Part shown: positions 8,366 through 17,640 of the stretch, in pieces
Position numbering within the stretch: position 1 is the first letter of the stretch
Layout of the letters: every line of letters begins with the position of its first letter
NCBI GenBank assembly: GCA_020638995.1
Contig: JACKHM010000002.1
Location: 744,001-808,000 of the forward strand
DNA: 64,000 nucleotides
Direction of reading: 5' to 3'
From: Planctomycetaceae bacterium
GTDB taxonomy: Bacteria; Planctomycetota; Planctomycetia; Pirellulales; Pirellulaceae
The notes under the pieces: model-generated
Told to the model about the DNA's origin: nothing
What the model saw: only the letters and a program-made list of their open reading frames with translations
Databases searched by the model: none
Program-made: the position numbers and the translations under genes

Positions 8366-9343
8366 TCAAGGATTCGACTCAGTGCCGATTCTCACGCTGA
8401 CATCGGCGGAAGCATATAACTTTGCCAGAGCCACCATCAGGGTCTCCAAGTCGAGGTAGTAAGCATCCGCGGACATGTTGCCCTTCCGATTACGAAGTGA
8501 CTCGATTTTTGCTACCAGTTCATCTCGCTCGTGGCGTAGTTCTTCGGACAGATTGTTCTCTTGCTCGCTGCGTTGCAGACACACTCGATTTGCAAGTTGC
8601 CCATCGACGGCCCCGTCCTTGGCGGCCTTGATGGCTCTTACGCCGCGAAACCAATCTGCAGGCGTACCACGGCCGTCCCCGTTGTCTTCGAGCAGGGCGT
8701 GCTCCGTCGCCAACCGACCTTCACTCTCGTAGAACTCCTCAACGCCTTTAGCAGCCGCAATGAATGCTTCCAACAGTGAAGTCTGTTCGTCTTTATCGAG
8801 GTCGAAGGATGCATCCGCGATAGTTTGCGAGATGTAGTCCCCAAACCGTGCAAAGTTCTGTTCGAAGCCACTCTTTGTCGCTGACAAGACCACACGACCA
8901 TCGCCGGCTAGTGCGGTTACGAAAGGGCCGCTCGACGATGCGCAATTAATGACAGCGACGGGACGCTGAAACCTCTTCAGCCAATCCGCCAACTCGTTTG
9001 CAGTGACATCTGCACCGCGCAGGTTAAACTTGGCCACCTTGCCATCGAATGTGCCATGACCGATCAGTACCAGCCACACAGGCTCCGACGACTCGACTTC
9101 GATTTGTTCAAGCTGCCGTTGAAGCGTTTCTCGGTCCGATATATCTTGCAACTCTGCAGTGCCAATCGACTTGAAGTCCGCTTTCGCGCTCGTTGCCGCC
9201 GACTGCCAGCGACTCGCCCACTCGGCGAACTGCTCACCATATTCATCGTTGCCAGGAGCGCCAACAACGGCAATCACCACCTGACGATCGGTCGCGTCGG
9301 CACCAAACAACAACAGTGTCGCTAATAGTAAACTTTCAGTCAT
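8366..9343 (-). CDS. Caspase-like (clan CD) cysteine peptidase homologue, exported
   Basis: The 325-residue product begins with a short hydrophobic leader (SLLLATLLLFGADA). The core reads LVLIGHGTFDG with His96 and then VAVINCASSSGPF with Cys134. This His-Gly plus Asn-Cys-Ala pair after two hydrophobic strands is the catalytic-dyad arrangement of clan CD peptidases (caspases, legumains, gingipain-type). Residues 240-325 form a charged, probably helical tail (LSEELRHERDELVAKIESLRNRK). The substrate is unknown and I cannot tell C13 from C14. The gene starts 13 bases after the end of the VWA/GATase-like gene and is the last gene of the eight-gene operon, so it likely works on, or is controlled by, that complex. 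Confidence 0.7.
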   Translation of the reverse strand: MTESLLLATLLLFGADATDRQVVIAVVGAPGNDEYGEQFAEWASRWQSAATSAKADFKSIGTAELQDISDRETLQRQLEQIEVESSEPVWLVLIGHGTFDGKVAKFNLRGADVTANELADWLKRFQRPVAVINCASSSGPFVTALAGDGRVVLSATKSGFEQNFARFGDYISQTIADASFDLDKDEQTSLLEAFIAAAKGVEEFYESEGRLATEHALLEDNGDGRGTPADWFRGVRAIKAAKDGAVDGQLANRVCLQRSEQENNLSEELRHERDELVAKIESLRNRKGNMSADAYYLDLETLMVALAKLYASADVSVRIGTESNP

Positions 9344-9356
9344 TGGTCACTCGTTA

Positions 9357-11708
9357 TCAAGGCAAGCCGTTCCATCGCCTGAGCCCCCACTCTCCCGCCA
9401 GGCAACCAATCGCGAACGCAAATACACTCCACTGGTGCCAGAGTGGATAAACCCATGGCTCGGTCACAGGTATTTTTCGGTTGGGCAAACTTTCCACGAA
9501 AGAGTCCAGACGATCTAATTCGACGACCTCGCCACCGGTCCTCGCCGCCAAGTCATTGAGTATGTCACGATTTGGCGTGAGGTGTTGAAACTCTTCGGTC
9601 GCCGGCTCAGAAACCCAACCTGCTTCCCGCCGACCGATCTCGCTGCCATCTTCCGCGGTCACGATAACTTCCGCGTGATGAGGCCCAGTCATTCGCGATG
9701 CAAAGGCCGCGATGTAAGTACCCGATGTCTGAGTGCTGGGTTCCGCCGGTAATACCAACTCCGTACCCACGGGAGTCATGACTTTTACCTCAATACTAGC
9801 GTTGTCGTAGGGGCGATAATCTTGGTCCCGGACTGTTACCACCAATTCCATTGGAGCTAGTGGATCGCCGGCATCCTGTTGCGTTTCAACACCAACCCGG
9901 CCCGGCACGTCGGCAACCAGCCAGCGGATCGTCTGACGCCACGACTTCTCCAATTCGCTCTCATTGGACTCCGAACGCCGCAAGTTCCAACGCCACAAGT
10001 CGCCAATCAACGAAGCAGCTGCGCGGCCCTTTCCGAATCGCTGCACGACGAGTGCCGGATAGGATTCATCGCCCTCCGTTCGAACATGCGCGAGCACACT
10101 GGCACCTGGCTTAATGCTGCGCACGCGATTCACGGTTTTGAAACCGGGCATTTCGTCCAGACGCTGCTGTTCCGAGGTTTCGGTCGCTCGCATTCGAACC
10201 CACGGTTGCAACCATCCCTCACGCGTCAGCAGCAGGTTGTAATCTTCTTTGGGCTCTGCAGTCGCGACATCGACATACACGGGCAGGAGTTCACCGATCG
10301 GCGTGCGAGCATACTCGCCGCCCGCAAATGACTCCTTACCACCCAACATGAGGAACCCGCCTCCGCGCTGGCTGACAAACTCTTGGATCAGCGACATTTG
10401 GTCCTGTGTAAAGTTGGCGGCATCGACATCATCGAGCACAACCGCGTGGTAGCGAAAAAGTTCCTCGGACGCCTGCGGGAATCCGTCTCGCAACTCTTCT
10501 GCATCCTCCGTGCCGATGCGCAGCAACACGGCTTGATCGTATTGCTCCGCCTGTTCGTCACTTTGATTGTCGAATCCACGAAAAAGAGGATTGGTCGTCT
10601 CGCCCTTCCGGCCCCGGAAAGTGAACTTGGGCTCCTTTTTGGCGATGCGGATAAGTCCTACGAGATCAACTTCATCGTCTTCTTGTAACGCGCGACGGAG
10701 GAACTTGAATTCCCAGTTCGGACGTCCGGTAACATACAACACGCGATAAGGCCCACCACCGCGATCGACAACTGCCCAACGCAGGTTGTTCTCAAACGTC
10801 GCTTCGGCAATTCTCTCCGGCGTTGGCAACTTGCTCTCGTCCGCCTCGGAAAACGCGCGGACCTTGTAAAAGCTGATCCCGGGAACCGAGGGGCTGAATA
10901 AAAAGCGGTAAGCCAGCGGCTTACCATCTGCGGACACCTTTAACACCGCGCGCTGAAGCTCTTTGTCGTCTTCGTCGAGCAACTGAACGACGATTGACTC
11001 GTCTCTCACTCCGGTCACTCCGATTTCCGCCGCAATGGTTACTGGCGCTGCCTCAAAATTGGTTTGCGAAACGGCTACCTGGGTAACTTGGACGTCTCGG
11101 AGTTCCTCCGCACTGCCGAGCACAACGGGATAGATCGGCGGCAACTCGTCGATGGCCGAAAGTTGCGTTAGTTCGTCCGTGGAATGCCCATCCGTAAACA
11201 GCAGCATGCCGGCGTTCGGACGGCCATGCAGACGTTTGGCGACATGAGACAACGATGAAAACATCACCGATCCAGAACCTTCAAAGCTAAGTGATTCAAA
11301 GTCATCGACTGGATGCACTCTGCGATCAAAAGCGTAACGTCTCAAATCAAAATCCGTTGCCAAGCGGGTTTGCCACGACGAATCACGAGTGAGGTGACGC
11401 CGCAGTTCAGCGCCTCGCGTATCCCGATCATGCGTGTCGCGAATTCGCAGGCTACGGCTATCGTCGGCGATCAATACGAACAGATTCGCGCCTGGTCGAG
11501 GTCGCAATCCACTAAACAATGGTTCGAGCAGACAGAGGGCCAATGCACCCACTGCGGCTATCTTGAATACTACGGCGAGCAGCTTGGGAGATGGCTTTAG
11601 CGCTGCCCGCCAATATGACCACGACACCAACACGAGTACGCCAAAAGCGATCACGCTGGCGGGGATCAACCACGCCGGAGTTCCCCAAATTAGAGTCGCG
11701 AATATCAT
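9357..11708 (-). CDS. Membrane protein with VWA-like and glutamine-amidotransferase-like domains
   Basis: This 783-residue protein has two N-terminal membrane helices (about 12-32 and 41-62) and a C-terminal one (about 755-775). After the N-terminal helices comes VLIADDSRSL, a DxSxS-type MIDAS motif at 82-86 of a von Willebrand A-like fold. Near residues 420-470, VVLDDVDAANFT and FLMLGGKESFAGG match the class I glutamine-amidotransferase-like domain that often accompanies such proteins, apparently without the catalytic Cys. Its ATG overlaps the stop of the upstream coiled-coil gene by four bases (ATGA, 11705-11708), which implies translational coupling. It probably acts in the periplasm as part of the MoxR-linked complex. 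Confidence 0.8.
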   Translation of the reverse strand: MIFATLIWGTPAWLIPASVIAFGVLVLVSWSYWRAALKPSPKLLAVVFKIAAVGALALCLLEPLFSGLRPRPGANLFVLIADDSRSLRIRDTHDRDTRGAELRRHLTRDSSWQTRLATDFDLRRYAFDRRVHPVDDFESLSFEGSGSVMFSSLSHVAKRLHGRPNAGMLLFTDGHSTDELTQLSAIDELPPIYPVVLGSAEELRDVQVTQVAVSQTNFEAAPVTIAAEIGVTGVRDESIVVQLLDEDDKELQRAVLKVSADGKPLAYRFLFSPSVPGISFYKVRAFSEADESKLPTPERIAEATFENNLRWAVVDRGGGPYRVLYVTGRPNWEFKFLRRALQEDDEVDLVGLIRIAKKEPKFTFRGRKGETTNPLFRGFDNQSDEQAEQYDQAVLLRIGTEDAEELRDGFPQASEELFRYHAVVLDDVDAANFTQDQMSLIQEFVSQRGGGFLMLGGKESFAGGEYARTPIGELLPVYVDVATAEPKEDYNLLLTREGWLQPWVRMRATETSEQQRLDEMPGFKTVNRVRSIKPGASVLAHVRTEGDESYPALVVQRFGKGRAAASLIGDLWRWNLRRSESNESELEKSWRQTIRWLVADVPGRVGVETQQDAGDPLAPMELVVTVRDQDYRPYDNASIEVKVMTPVGTELVLPAEPSTQTSGTYIAAFASRMTGPHHAEVIVTAEDGSEIGRREAGWVSEPATEEFQHLTPNRDILNDLAARTGGEVVELDRLDSFVESLPNRKIPVTEPWVYPLWHQWSVFAFAIGCLAGEWGLRRWNGLP

Positions 11709-14700
11709 TGGCCGCTTCCCAAACGCTCGTAGTATTCACGGACTTGCTGAGTGAAGCGTGACGGGACCGGATCGCGGTCCAGAGGAATTGCAGCTTTGTC
11801 CGACGTGCGGCGCAACAATTCCTCGGCGATTCGATCACGGAGTTCGGCCAACGGTTTGGCAACCTGCAATTCAACCAAATCCCAACTTGGCTCTTTCGAG
11901 TGCCTTTTTAGCTCGATGCGAAACCCCCGAGCGCGATCACGAATTCGAGCCACTTCCGCTCGTAAGTCCGGATCGTCCAACATTTCCTCCACATCTCGCA
12001 GGCGGTCCGACCATTGAACAAAGTCGTCGCCGCCAATCGGTGCCAAGTTGTTTGTTCCGCCTGTTCCCTGCTGAAACGCGCGTTCAAAGCCACCTTGGCT
12101 GTTGGCACCGTTCGACCGGGGCGTCCCATTGGGTGCTTGAGACTGCGCGGCTGAGGCGGGCTGGCCATCTGCTGAATTCGATGGGGGAGATTGCGGCAGT
12201 TGCCCCTCCGTTTCCGGCGACTGACTGGCCTGTCCATTTGGTGATCCTGGTTGACCCGGCGTCGACGAATCGCCCGGCGTCCGCGAATCGCTGGTCTGGT
12301 TAGGTTGTTGTGATTCACCGTCCGATGGTTCGCCGGTCGATGACGAGCGACCGGGTTGCGATCCCTCGGGAGGAGTCTGGTCGTTTGGCGGATTACTTGA
12401 CGATGCGGATTCTGCGCTGGGTTCCGGCGACTCGCCGGGCGGAACGCCGTTCTGACCACTTGCCGCTTGTGCTCCCTGCTCGCCTTCTTCACGTGATTCG
12501 GATCGACTAGCTTCTTGTGATTGCTCACCAGCCGCTCGTGGATTCTCGCGAGACAATTCGTTAGCCAGCTGGTTGCTCAACTCGTCGAGAGTCTCGCGAG
12601 CGCGGCGCAAGGCTTCGGTCTCGTCGCCGAGCACGCTGTCCGCCGCGCGTTCGATCCCTTCTCGCAACTGACTGATACCTTCACGAGCCCGTCCTTCCTC
12701 GCGTCTCGCATCATCGAGAAAACCGTATTCCAACATGCGGCGAGCCGTATTGAGCGTGGCGTCAAGTTCTTGTTGTCTCGCGTTGCGAGCCGCATCGTAC
12801 AACTGATCGGCCAACAGCGGCTCCGACTCCTCGGCTTGCATCACCGTGTCCTGCATTTTGTCGAGCAGTTCTCGAGTGCGCGCGGTTTGTTGCTCCAATT
12901 CACTTACCAACTCTTCGCGATCGCCAGTGTCTCGTAGCGAGGTGGGACGATTCTCGGGTGAATTCAAATTGGTCAGGCGATCCGACAGTTGCTGCTCGGC
13001 TTCGTCCAGGCGGCGAGCCTCCTCCCGCATCTCGCGCATCTCTTCGTTGAATCTGCCCGATGCACGTCGGCGAAACTCTTCTCGAAGTTCATCCAGATCG
13101 TTTTCGGCTCGCGTTCCCGAGGCCAAGGCTCGGGATACTCGGCCCTCTTCCAGCGCTTCGGAAGCTTGGCGAACATTTTCCCGAGTCTGTTCCAATTGCT
13201 CGCGAGCATCTGCCATTTGCTCTTGATTTTCGGGTCTCTCCATCCGCTGCTGCAACTCTTCTGTATCGCGCAACACTTGTTGCTGTTCTTCCTGCAGTCG
13301 CTTTAGCTGGCGTCGTATTTCTTCGCGTTCCTGTTCCGTCGCTGCCTCTTCTAGCGCCGATTGCATTTCCTTGAGCCGTTCGTTCAGATCACTTTGACGG
13401 CGGGCAAGTTCGCCAAGTCGATTCAGCACTTGTCGGTTCTCGCGATCCGCCCGCTCTTGTTCGGAACGCGCAGCCTGTTCGGTTTCGTAGCGGTTCTCCT
13501 CGTTGTCGAGTTCCAGTTGTTCCAACTGTTGCTGCTGGCGAGACGAGGAACTACTGCTACTACTGCTCGAACTCTGGCTCTGCTGCGAGCGAGTGACTTC
13601 GTACTCACGGGCGCGCAACCTCAACAACGCTTGATAGGCGGCTTGCTCGGACGTAAGTGCAGGCCGCAGTGAAGGGATAGACAGGTCCTCGTTGGCTTTG
13701 GAAAGAGATTGCAACGCGGCTCCCATATGCCGCAGCACTTCCTTTACGAACTGTTGCGACTGGCCATCGGCGAGTTCAGCAGCCAACTCCTCGACTTGGG
13801 CCATCGCATCTGCCTGCGAATCCACCAACAGCTTTGTGTCTTCGGCGAAATCTGCGGTCGGCGTCTCCTGGATTTCCCGGCGGATTACTTTCCACGTTCC
13901 GTTGATAATCTGCTTCTGAAGATCGGCCAATTCCTCCGCCTGCTTGGCCTGCTCGCTCGGCTCTTGCGGCTCACCTCCCGGCGGCGACTGTCCCTCGCGG
14001 AAGATTTCTTCGAAGTGGCGCACTTCGGCAAAATACATGTCGCTGGAAACACGACGAACTTCACCGTCAGGACCGGTGTCTTCGGCCCAGAAGTGATACG
14101 ACAACAGTTGATCAGGCTCGGCCTCGAGGTCCTCGAAGGCCACCAAATGTTCGATCAGAGTACGCTGCTTCGCCGGTGCCGAAGATCCGAGTTGCACCTC
14201 CGTTGGCTCGATTGCACCCAATGCGTACGCGAAACCAAAGCGATTCACGCCATAGTCATCCCAGACATTTGCCTTCAAGTCTAACTCTTCGAGCGGTGAA
14301 ACTCGGGTGTCACGCGAGGGTTGCACGAGTTTCAGATCCGGCGGATTGTTCGGCAGAACATTGATGACGATGGTGGGAGGTTGCTTGTTCATGCGTCCCT
14401 TATCATCGACGAGCTCCAGTTCGTATCGTTGAGATTCGGTCAGCACGATTGAGGCCGAGTACAACGATTCGGCTTCGTCCGCCAATTGCAAATCGACCGT
14501 CGCTCCATCTTTGGCCACCAGTCGCGCTGTAGCCACAGGCTTGTTCAAGTAGCAAAGCAATTCCAGACGCGTTCCAACGACAGCGGATACGCGTCTCACA
14601 TCTTGGATCAGGCGTTCTTCCATCGACGTGTAATTTGGAAATATCAGTTTGGCATCCGATCGCACCAGCGCAGGATAGTCGAAGACGGTCACATGATAGG

Positions 14701-15502
14701 TGTCGCTCTTGCTGCCCGCGTACTCGACATAATACGAAAGCGGCTCGTTGACTTCGGGAACCCGTCCACCAAACACGGCATCCTTTAGCGGTTTGGTCAT
14801 CGGCAGCTGAATGGCCGCGCCAACCGACTCGTAGACCAGCGTCGCGTCAAGCGGCATCGCTGACTGGAATCTAGCCAGCACGAGCAAGCCTGTACCGCGT
14901 TCCACTTCCGTGTCTCCAGGTTCAATCGTTACTTCGAACGAATCAACTCCCGAGACGACCGGCGCGTCGATTGGCTCCACCACACTTGCGACGGGCGGGC
15001 GGGCCTTTTGATCGAGCAGAAACACCGCACAAACGAAGAGCAAGAAGGCACCTAGATGGGCAAGGTGCGCAGTCGCTAGCCGCGACCACGGGACAACACG
15101 CTTCCAGGTATACGCATAAGAGTGATGCAAAGTGTCCTGAATCACGTTTGCCTGCAGATAGCTGAATCGCCCATTCTCGAATGCGGGACGTTGAGCAATG
15201 GCAGCCAGTAACGCTTCGCGAAGGTCCGGATATGCCTGCTCGACACGATGAGCCACCCAGCGGTAATCCCGCGCCGTCCGCATGGCGACTACGCCGGCGA
15301 CAAAGGCGGCGAGTAGCGCGATGGCACCGATGACGGGACCTGTGACTGTCGAATACCAGCCGACCCTGCGATTCAACAACAACGCCACCACAGCGAAGAC
15401 GGCCGCCAACGACCAGACGACTGACCAGCTTACGACCAAGCGCAGGTGACGAAACCGACCCCCGGCCTTTTCGAGCTGACGAAGTAAACGGCGTTCGATC
15501 AT
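11705..15502 (-). CDS. 1265-residue membrane-anchored coiled-coil protein, DUF4175-like
   Basis: Two membrane helices lie at about residues 22-43 and 50-75 and a third near 130-150. Residues 170-490 are beta-rich and resemble repeated Ig-like folds. From about 510 to 960 the sequence is almost pure Gln/Glu/Arg/Leu coiled coil (for example REEIRRQLKRLQEEQQQVL). It is interrupted near residue 645 by a run of about 12 serines. Residues 970-1120 are a Pro/Ser/Gln/Asn-rich disordered segment. A compact C-terminal piece follows. The architecture resembles DUF4175-type proteins found next to MoxR/VWA genes in planctomycetes. It shares four bases with the next gene on each side. Its biochemical role is unknown; a scaffold spanning the periplasm is a reasonable guess. 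Confidence 0.8.
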   Translation of the reverse strand: MIERRLLRQLEKAGGRFRHLRLVVSWSVVWSLAAVFAVVALLLNRRVGWYSTVTGPVIGAIALLAAFVAGVVAMRTARDYRWVAHRVEQAYPDLREALLAAIAQRPAFENGRFSYLQANVIQDTLHHSYAYTWKRVVPWSRLATAHLAHLGAFLLFVCAVFLLDQKARPPVASVVEPIDAPVVSGVDSFEVTIEPGDTEVERGTGLLVLARFQSAMPLDATLVYESVGAAIQLPMTKPLKDAVFGGRVPEVNEPLSYYVEYAGSKSDTYHVTVFDYPALVRSDAKLIFPNYTSMEERLIQDVRRVSAVVGTRLELLCYLNKPVATARLVAKDGATVDLQLADEAESLYSASIVLTESQRYELELVDDKGRMNKQPPTIVINVLPNNPPDLKLVQPSRDTRVSPLEELDLKANVWDDYGVNRFGFAYALGAIEPTEVQLGSSAPAKQRTLIEHLVAFEDLEAEPDQLLSYHFWAEDTGPDGEVRRVSSDMYFAEVRHFEEIFREGQSPPGGEPQEPSEQAKQAEELADLQKQIINGTWKVIRREIQETPTADFAEDTKLLVDSQADAMAQVEELAAELADGQSQQFVKEVLRHMGAALQSLSKANEDLSIPSLRPALTSEQAAYQALLRLRAREYEVTRSQQSQSSSSSSSSSSSRQQQQLEQLELDNEENRYETEQAARSEQERADRENRQVLNRLGELARRQSDLNERLKEMQSALEEAATEQEREEIRRQLKRLQEEQQQVLRDTEELQQRMERPENQEQMADAREQLEQTRENVRQASEALEEGRVSRALASGTRAENDLDELREEFRRRASGRFNEEMREMREEARRLDEAEQQLSDRLTNLNSPENRPTSLRDTGDREELVSELEQQTARTRELLDKMQDTVMQAEESEPLLADQLYDAARNARQQELDATLNTARRMLEYGFLDDARREEGRAREGISQLREGIERAADSVLGDETEALRRARETLDELSNQLANELSRENPRAAGEQSQEASRSESREEGEQGAQAASGQNGVPPGESPEPSAESASSSNPPNDQTPPEGSQPGRSSSTGEPSDGESQQPNQTSDSRTPGDSSTPGQPGSPNGQASQSPETEGQLPQSPPSNSADGQPASAAQSQAPNGTPRSNGANSQGGFERAFQQGTGGTNNLAPIGGDDFVQWSDRLRDVEEMLDDPDLRAEVARIRDRARGFRIELKRHSKEPSWDLVELQVAKPLAELRDRIAEELLRRTSDKAAIPLDRDPVPSRFTQQVREYYERLGSGQ

Positions 15503-17640
15503 TCAGCGTCTCCTGCAGAACGTATGCGAGCTCGCGACCCGCGACCTGCCAACCAAGTTTCAAGACCCAACACACCCAATACGACCACGATCAACCAACG
15601 CCACAGTTGCTGCTGTGATTCCAATTCAATGTCGCGCAGTTGACGTTGGCGATCCGACTCTTCCTCGCGCGTGTTGTGCTCACCTAGCTCGATACCGAGT
15701 TCGGCAAGTTGCTCGATATCCATCGCGGCGGTTTCGGTCTCGCGGGCAGTCAAGTTCACAGCAAACAGCACGGGAACGGCGCCGCCTTGAATTTCATAGA
15801 TGCCGGGCTCAGTTGTATCGCGAAACCATTGCTGGCTCGCGTCGAGATCAACTGTTTCACCGCGCGGCGTTGCGACGGAGTGTGGTCGGTGATCGGTCGG
15901 TATCGGTACAGCATCACCCACGACGAACGACGGCATCTCGACCGGACTTCCCACGGCCTGGTCCAACATCGTGTTCAACAGTGGAACAAACTTAGTCGAC
16001 AGAGCGAGTTGACTGTCATCCGGGTGCCAGCCGCTAGCCAACACGTAAAATTTCCCGGCCCCCTTCTGGTACTGCCAGAAGGCCGGGTCACCGTTGTCAA
16101 AATTTGCCAGCACATGAGCCGTGTGTTCGCTTATCAACTCAAACCGCTGATGGTTCCAAAATTGAATCTTCGTGAAGTCGCTGTATCGCGGCGAGGCAAA
16201 AGGTTTGAACAACGGGTGGGAGAAGTCGATATCGACGAGCATTCGGTAGTCATCGCTGCGGGAGCCCGTGGTGCCAGGGATGTAGGTAACTTCATCAAAG
16301 CTCGAAGCCAGCGAAGTTGCCGCCTCTGCGGTAGTCGGAACGAAAAGAGCCGATCCACCAGCTTCCACGTATTCGTTCAGACGCTGAAAATCGCTCTCCG
16401 TGAACGGCGACGTTACGACCGCCAATCGCGTCGAGCTCGTCAACGGGGTGAGCGCTGCGTCAGAACGCCGCGCTGTTACGTTGACTTTGCGTTGCGGTGT
16501 TTCTCCCAGTGCCAGGTGCAAGTAGTAGTGCAGGCCCGTCGGGTCATCTTGCTCATCGTTGCCGATGTAGACCAACTGTACTTCATCTTGAATCTGCGGG
16601 ACGACGTAGTATGTGTTATCAAACGGAGACTGATCACCGGTCAATACCAACCGGTCGCTCTTCTGTTGACTGGTAGGCGGCGGCAGCTGAACAACGCGGC
16701 TCTGGCCTGCGGGGACGTAGATCGGCACTGCCTTGTTGCCCTCACCAGTGACCGGAGCTGAACTTTCGGACTCCTCTGAGGCTTCGAGGGTTTGCGTGGG
16801 GGCCGACCAACCGACGTGGAATTGCTCGACTGAAGAATCCGCCGAATTTGCAACGCGAACACGAAAGGTATCGTTTGTTGCACCATCTTCTTCTGTTCTA
16901 AGCAGTGACAGTGTGCCATTCGAAGGGTCGGCGGGCTCGATCAATTCAATCGCAACACGAACTTCCTTCGGCCACTCGTAGCCCTGCACTGCCTTCAAGT
17001 CGGCACCTTGCTGCATGTCGCTGATGACAATTATTTGCGATACAGCTAGTTTTTCCCCTTCGTCTTTTGACAATGTCAACTCTTCAGCAACCGTCACCAA
17101 TGCCGTACCCAAGTCCGAATGCTTCCAGGTGGGTTCAAGTTCGTAAAGACTTTGGCTCACGATGTCATGTGTGCTTACTTCACGATGCAATGTCGCTTGT
17201 TCCGTGAAGGGAACGACGGCACGGACCTCGCCATCAAATGCAAACAACGCGACTTCGTCAGCAGGATCAAGCGTGTCGAGCTTGTGTTGTAGCGTTGCGA
17301 TCGCCTGTTCCCAGACGCCGTCTCGCCGCATGCTCGCGCTGGTGTCCAGCAGGATCGCCACGCGTCGGCCCCGAACTCCGTCCAGCGACAGGCTCGCGAC
17401 TTGGCGTAAAAACGGACGAGCAAAGGCCAAAGCAAGCAGGATCAATGCCGCGGCTCGCAACAAGAGCAACAACCAGTTTTCAATGCGGCTGCGGCGTGTG
17501 AGTCGAGGGGGCGACGGCGACAAGAACATGAGCGAGCTGAATTGCTGTCGACCGCGCGGCGTGCGCCGAATCAAATGAAAGAGAATCGGCAGGCTGACCG
17601 CGGCGAGGCCCAGAAAATAGAGAGGGGCAAGAAGACTCAT
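15499..17640 (-). CDS. BatA-like VWA domain membrane protein
   Basis: Residues 1-80 match the BatA N-terminal region: a membrane helix followed by FHLIRRTPRG, then a second helix (WLLLLLRAAALILLALAFARP). A VWA domain follows with the MIDAS motif DTSAS at 99-103. The middle of the protein, about 350-580, may hold a second Rossmann-like or GATase-like domain (SALFVPTTAEAA). A C-terminal helix (LWRWLIVVVLGVLGLETWLAG) anchors the end. In other bacteria BatA-type proteins work with MoxR ATPases and DUF58 proteins in the Bat/MoxR systems linked to envelope stress. Starts and stops overlap by four bases with both neighbours. Confidence 0.88.
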   Translation of the reverse strand: MSLLAPLYFLGLAAVSLPILFHLIRRTPRGRQQFSSLMFLSPSPPRLTRRSRIENWLLLLLRAAALILLALAFARPFLRQVASLSLDGVRGRRVAILLDTSASMRRDGVWEQAIATLQHKLDTLDPADEVALFAFDGEVRAVVPFTEQATLHREVSTHDIVSQSLYELEPTWKHSDLGTALVTVAEELTLSKDEGEKLAVSQIIVISDMQQGADLKAVQGYEWPKEVRVAIELIEPADPSNGTLSLLRTEEDGATNDTFRVRVANSADSSVEQFHVGWSAPTQTLEASEESESSAPVTGEGNKAVPIYVPAGQSRVVQLPPPTSQQKSDRLVLTGDQSPFDNTYYVVPQIQDEVQLVYIGNDEQDDPTGLHYYLHLALGETPQRKVNVTARRSDAALTPLTSSTRLAVVTSPFTESDFQRLNEYVEAGGSALFVPTTAEAATSLASSFDEVTYIPGTTGSRSDDYRMLVDIDFSHPLFKPFASPRYSDFTKIQFWNHQRFELISEHTAHVLANFDNGDPAFWQYQKGAGKFYVLASGWHPDDSQLALSTKFVPLLNTMLDQAVGSPVEMPSFVVGDAVPIPTDHRPHSVATPRGETVDLDASQQWFRDTTEPGIYEIQGGAVPVLFAVNLTARETETAAMDIEQLAELGIELGEHNTREEESDRQRQLRDIELESQQQLWRWLIVVVLGVLGLETWLAGRGSRARIRSAGDAE

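Noticed and set aside
7940..8400. Two short open frames in the 517-base intergenic gap
   Set aside because: They overlap each other on opposite strands and neither has a ribosome site or known motif.
11908..12528. A 206-codon frame inside the disordered part of the coiled-coil gene
   Set aside because: It is an alternative frame of a Ser/Pro/Gln-rich repeat, giving an Arg/Asn/Pro-rich product without a domain.
15709..16761. A 350-codon plus-strand frame across the BatA-like gene
   Set aside because: It lies opposite a clear BatA/VWA protein and has no recognisable motif or ribosome site.
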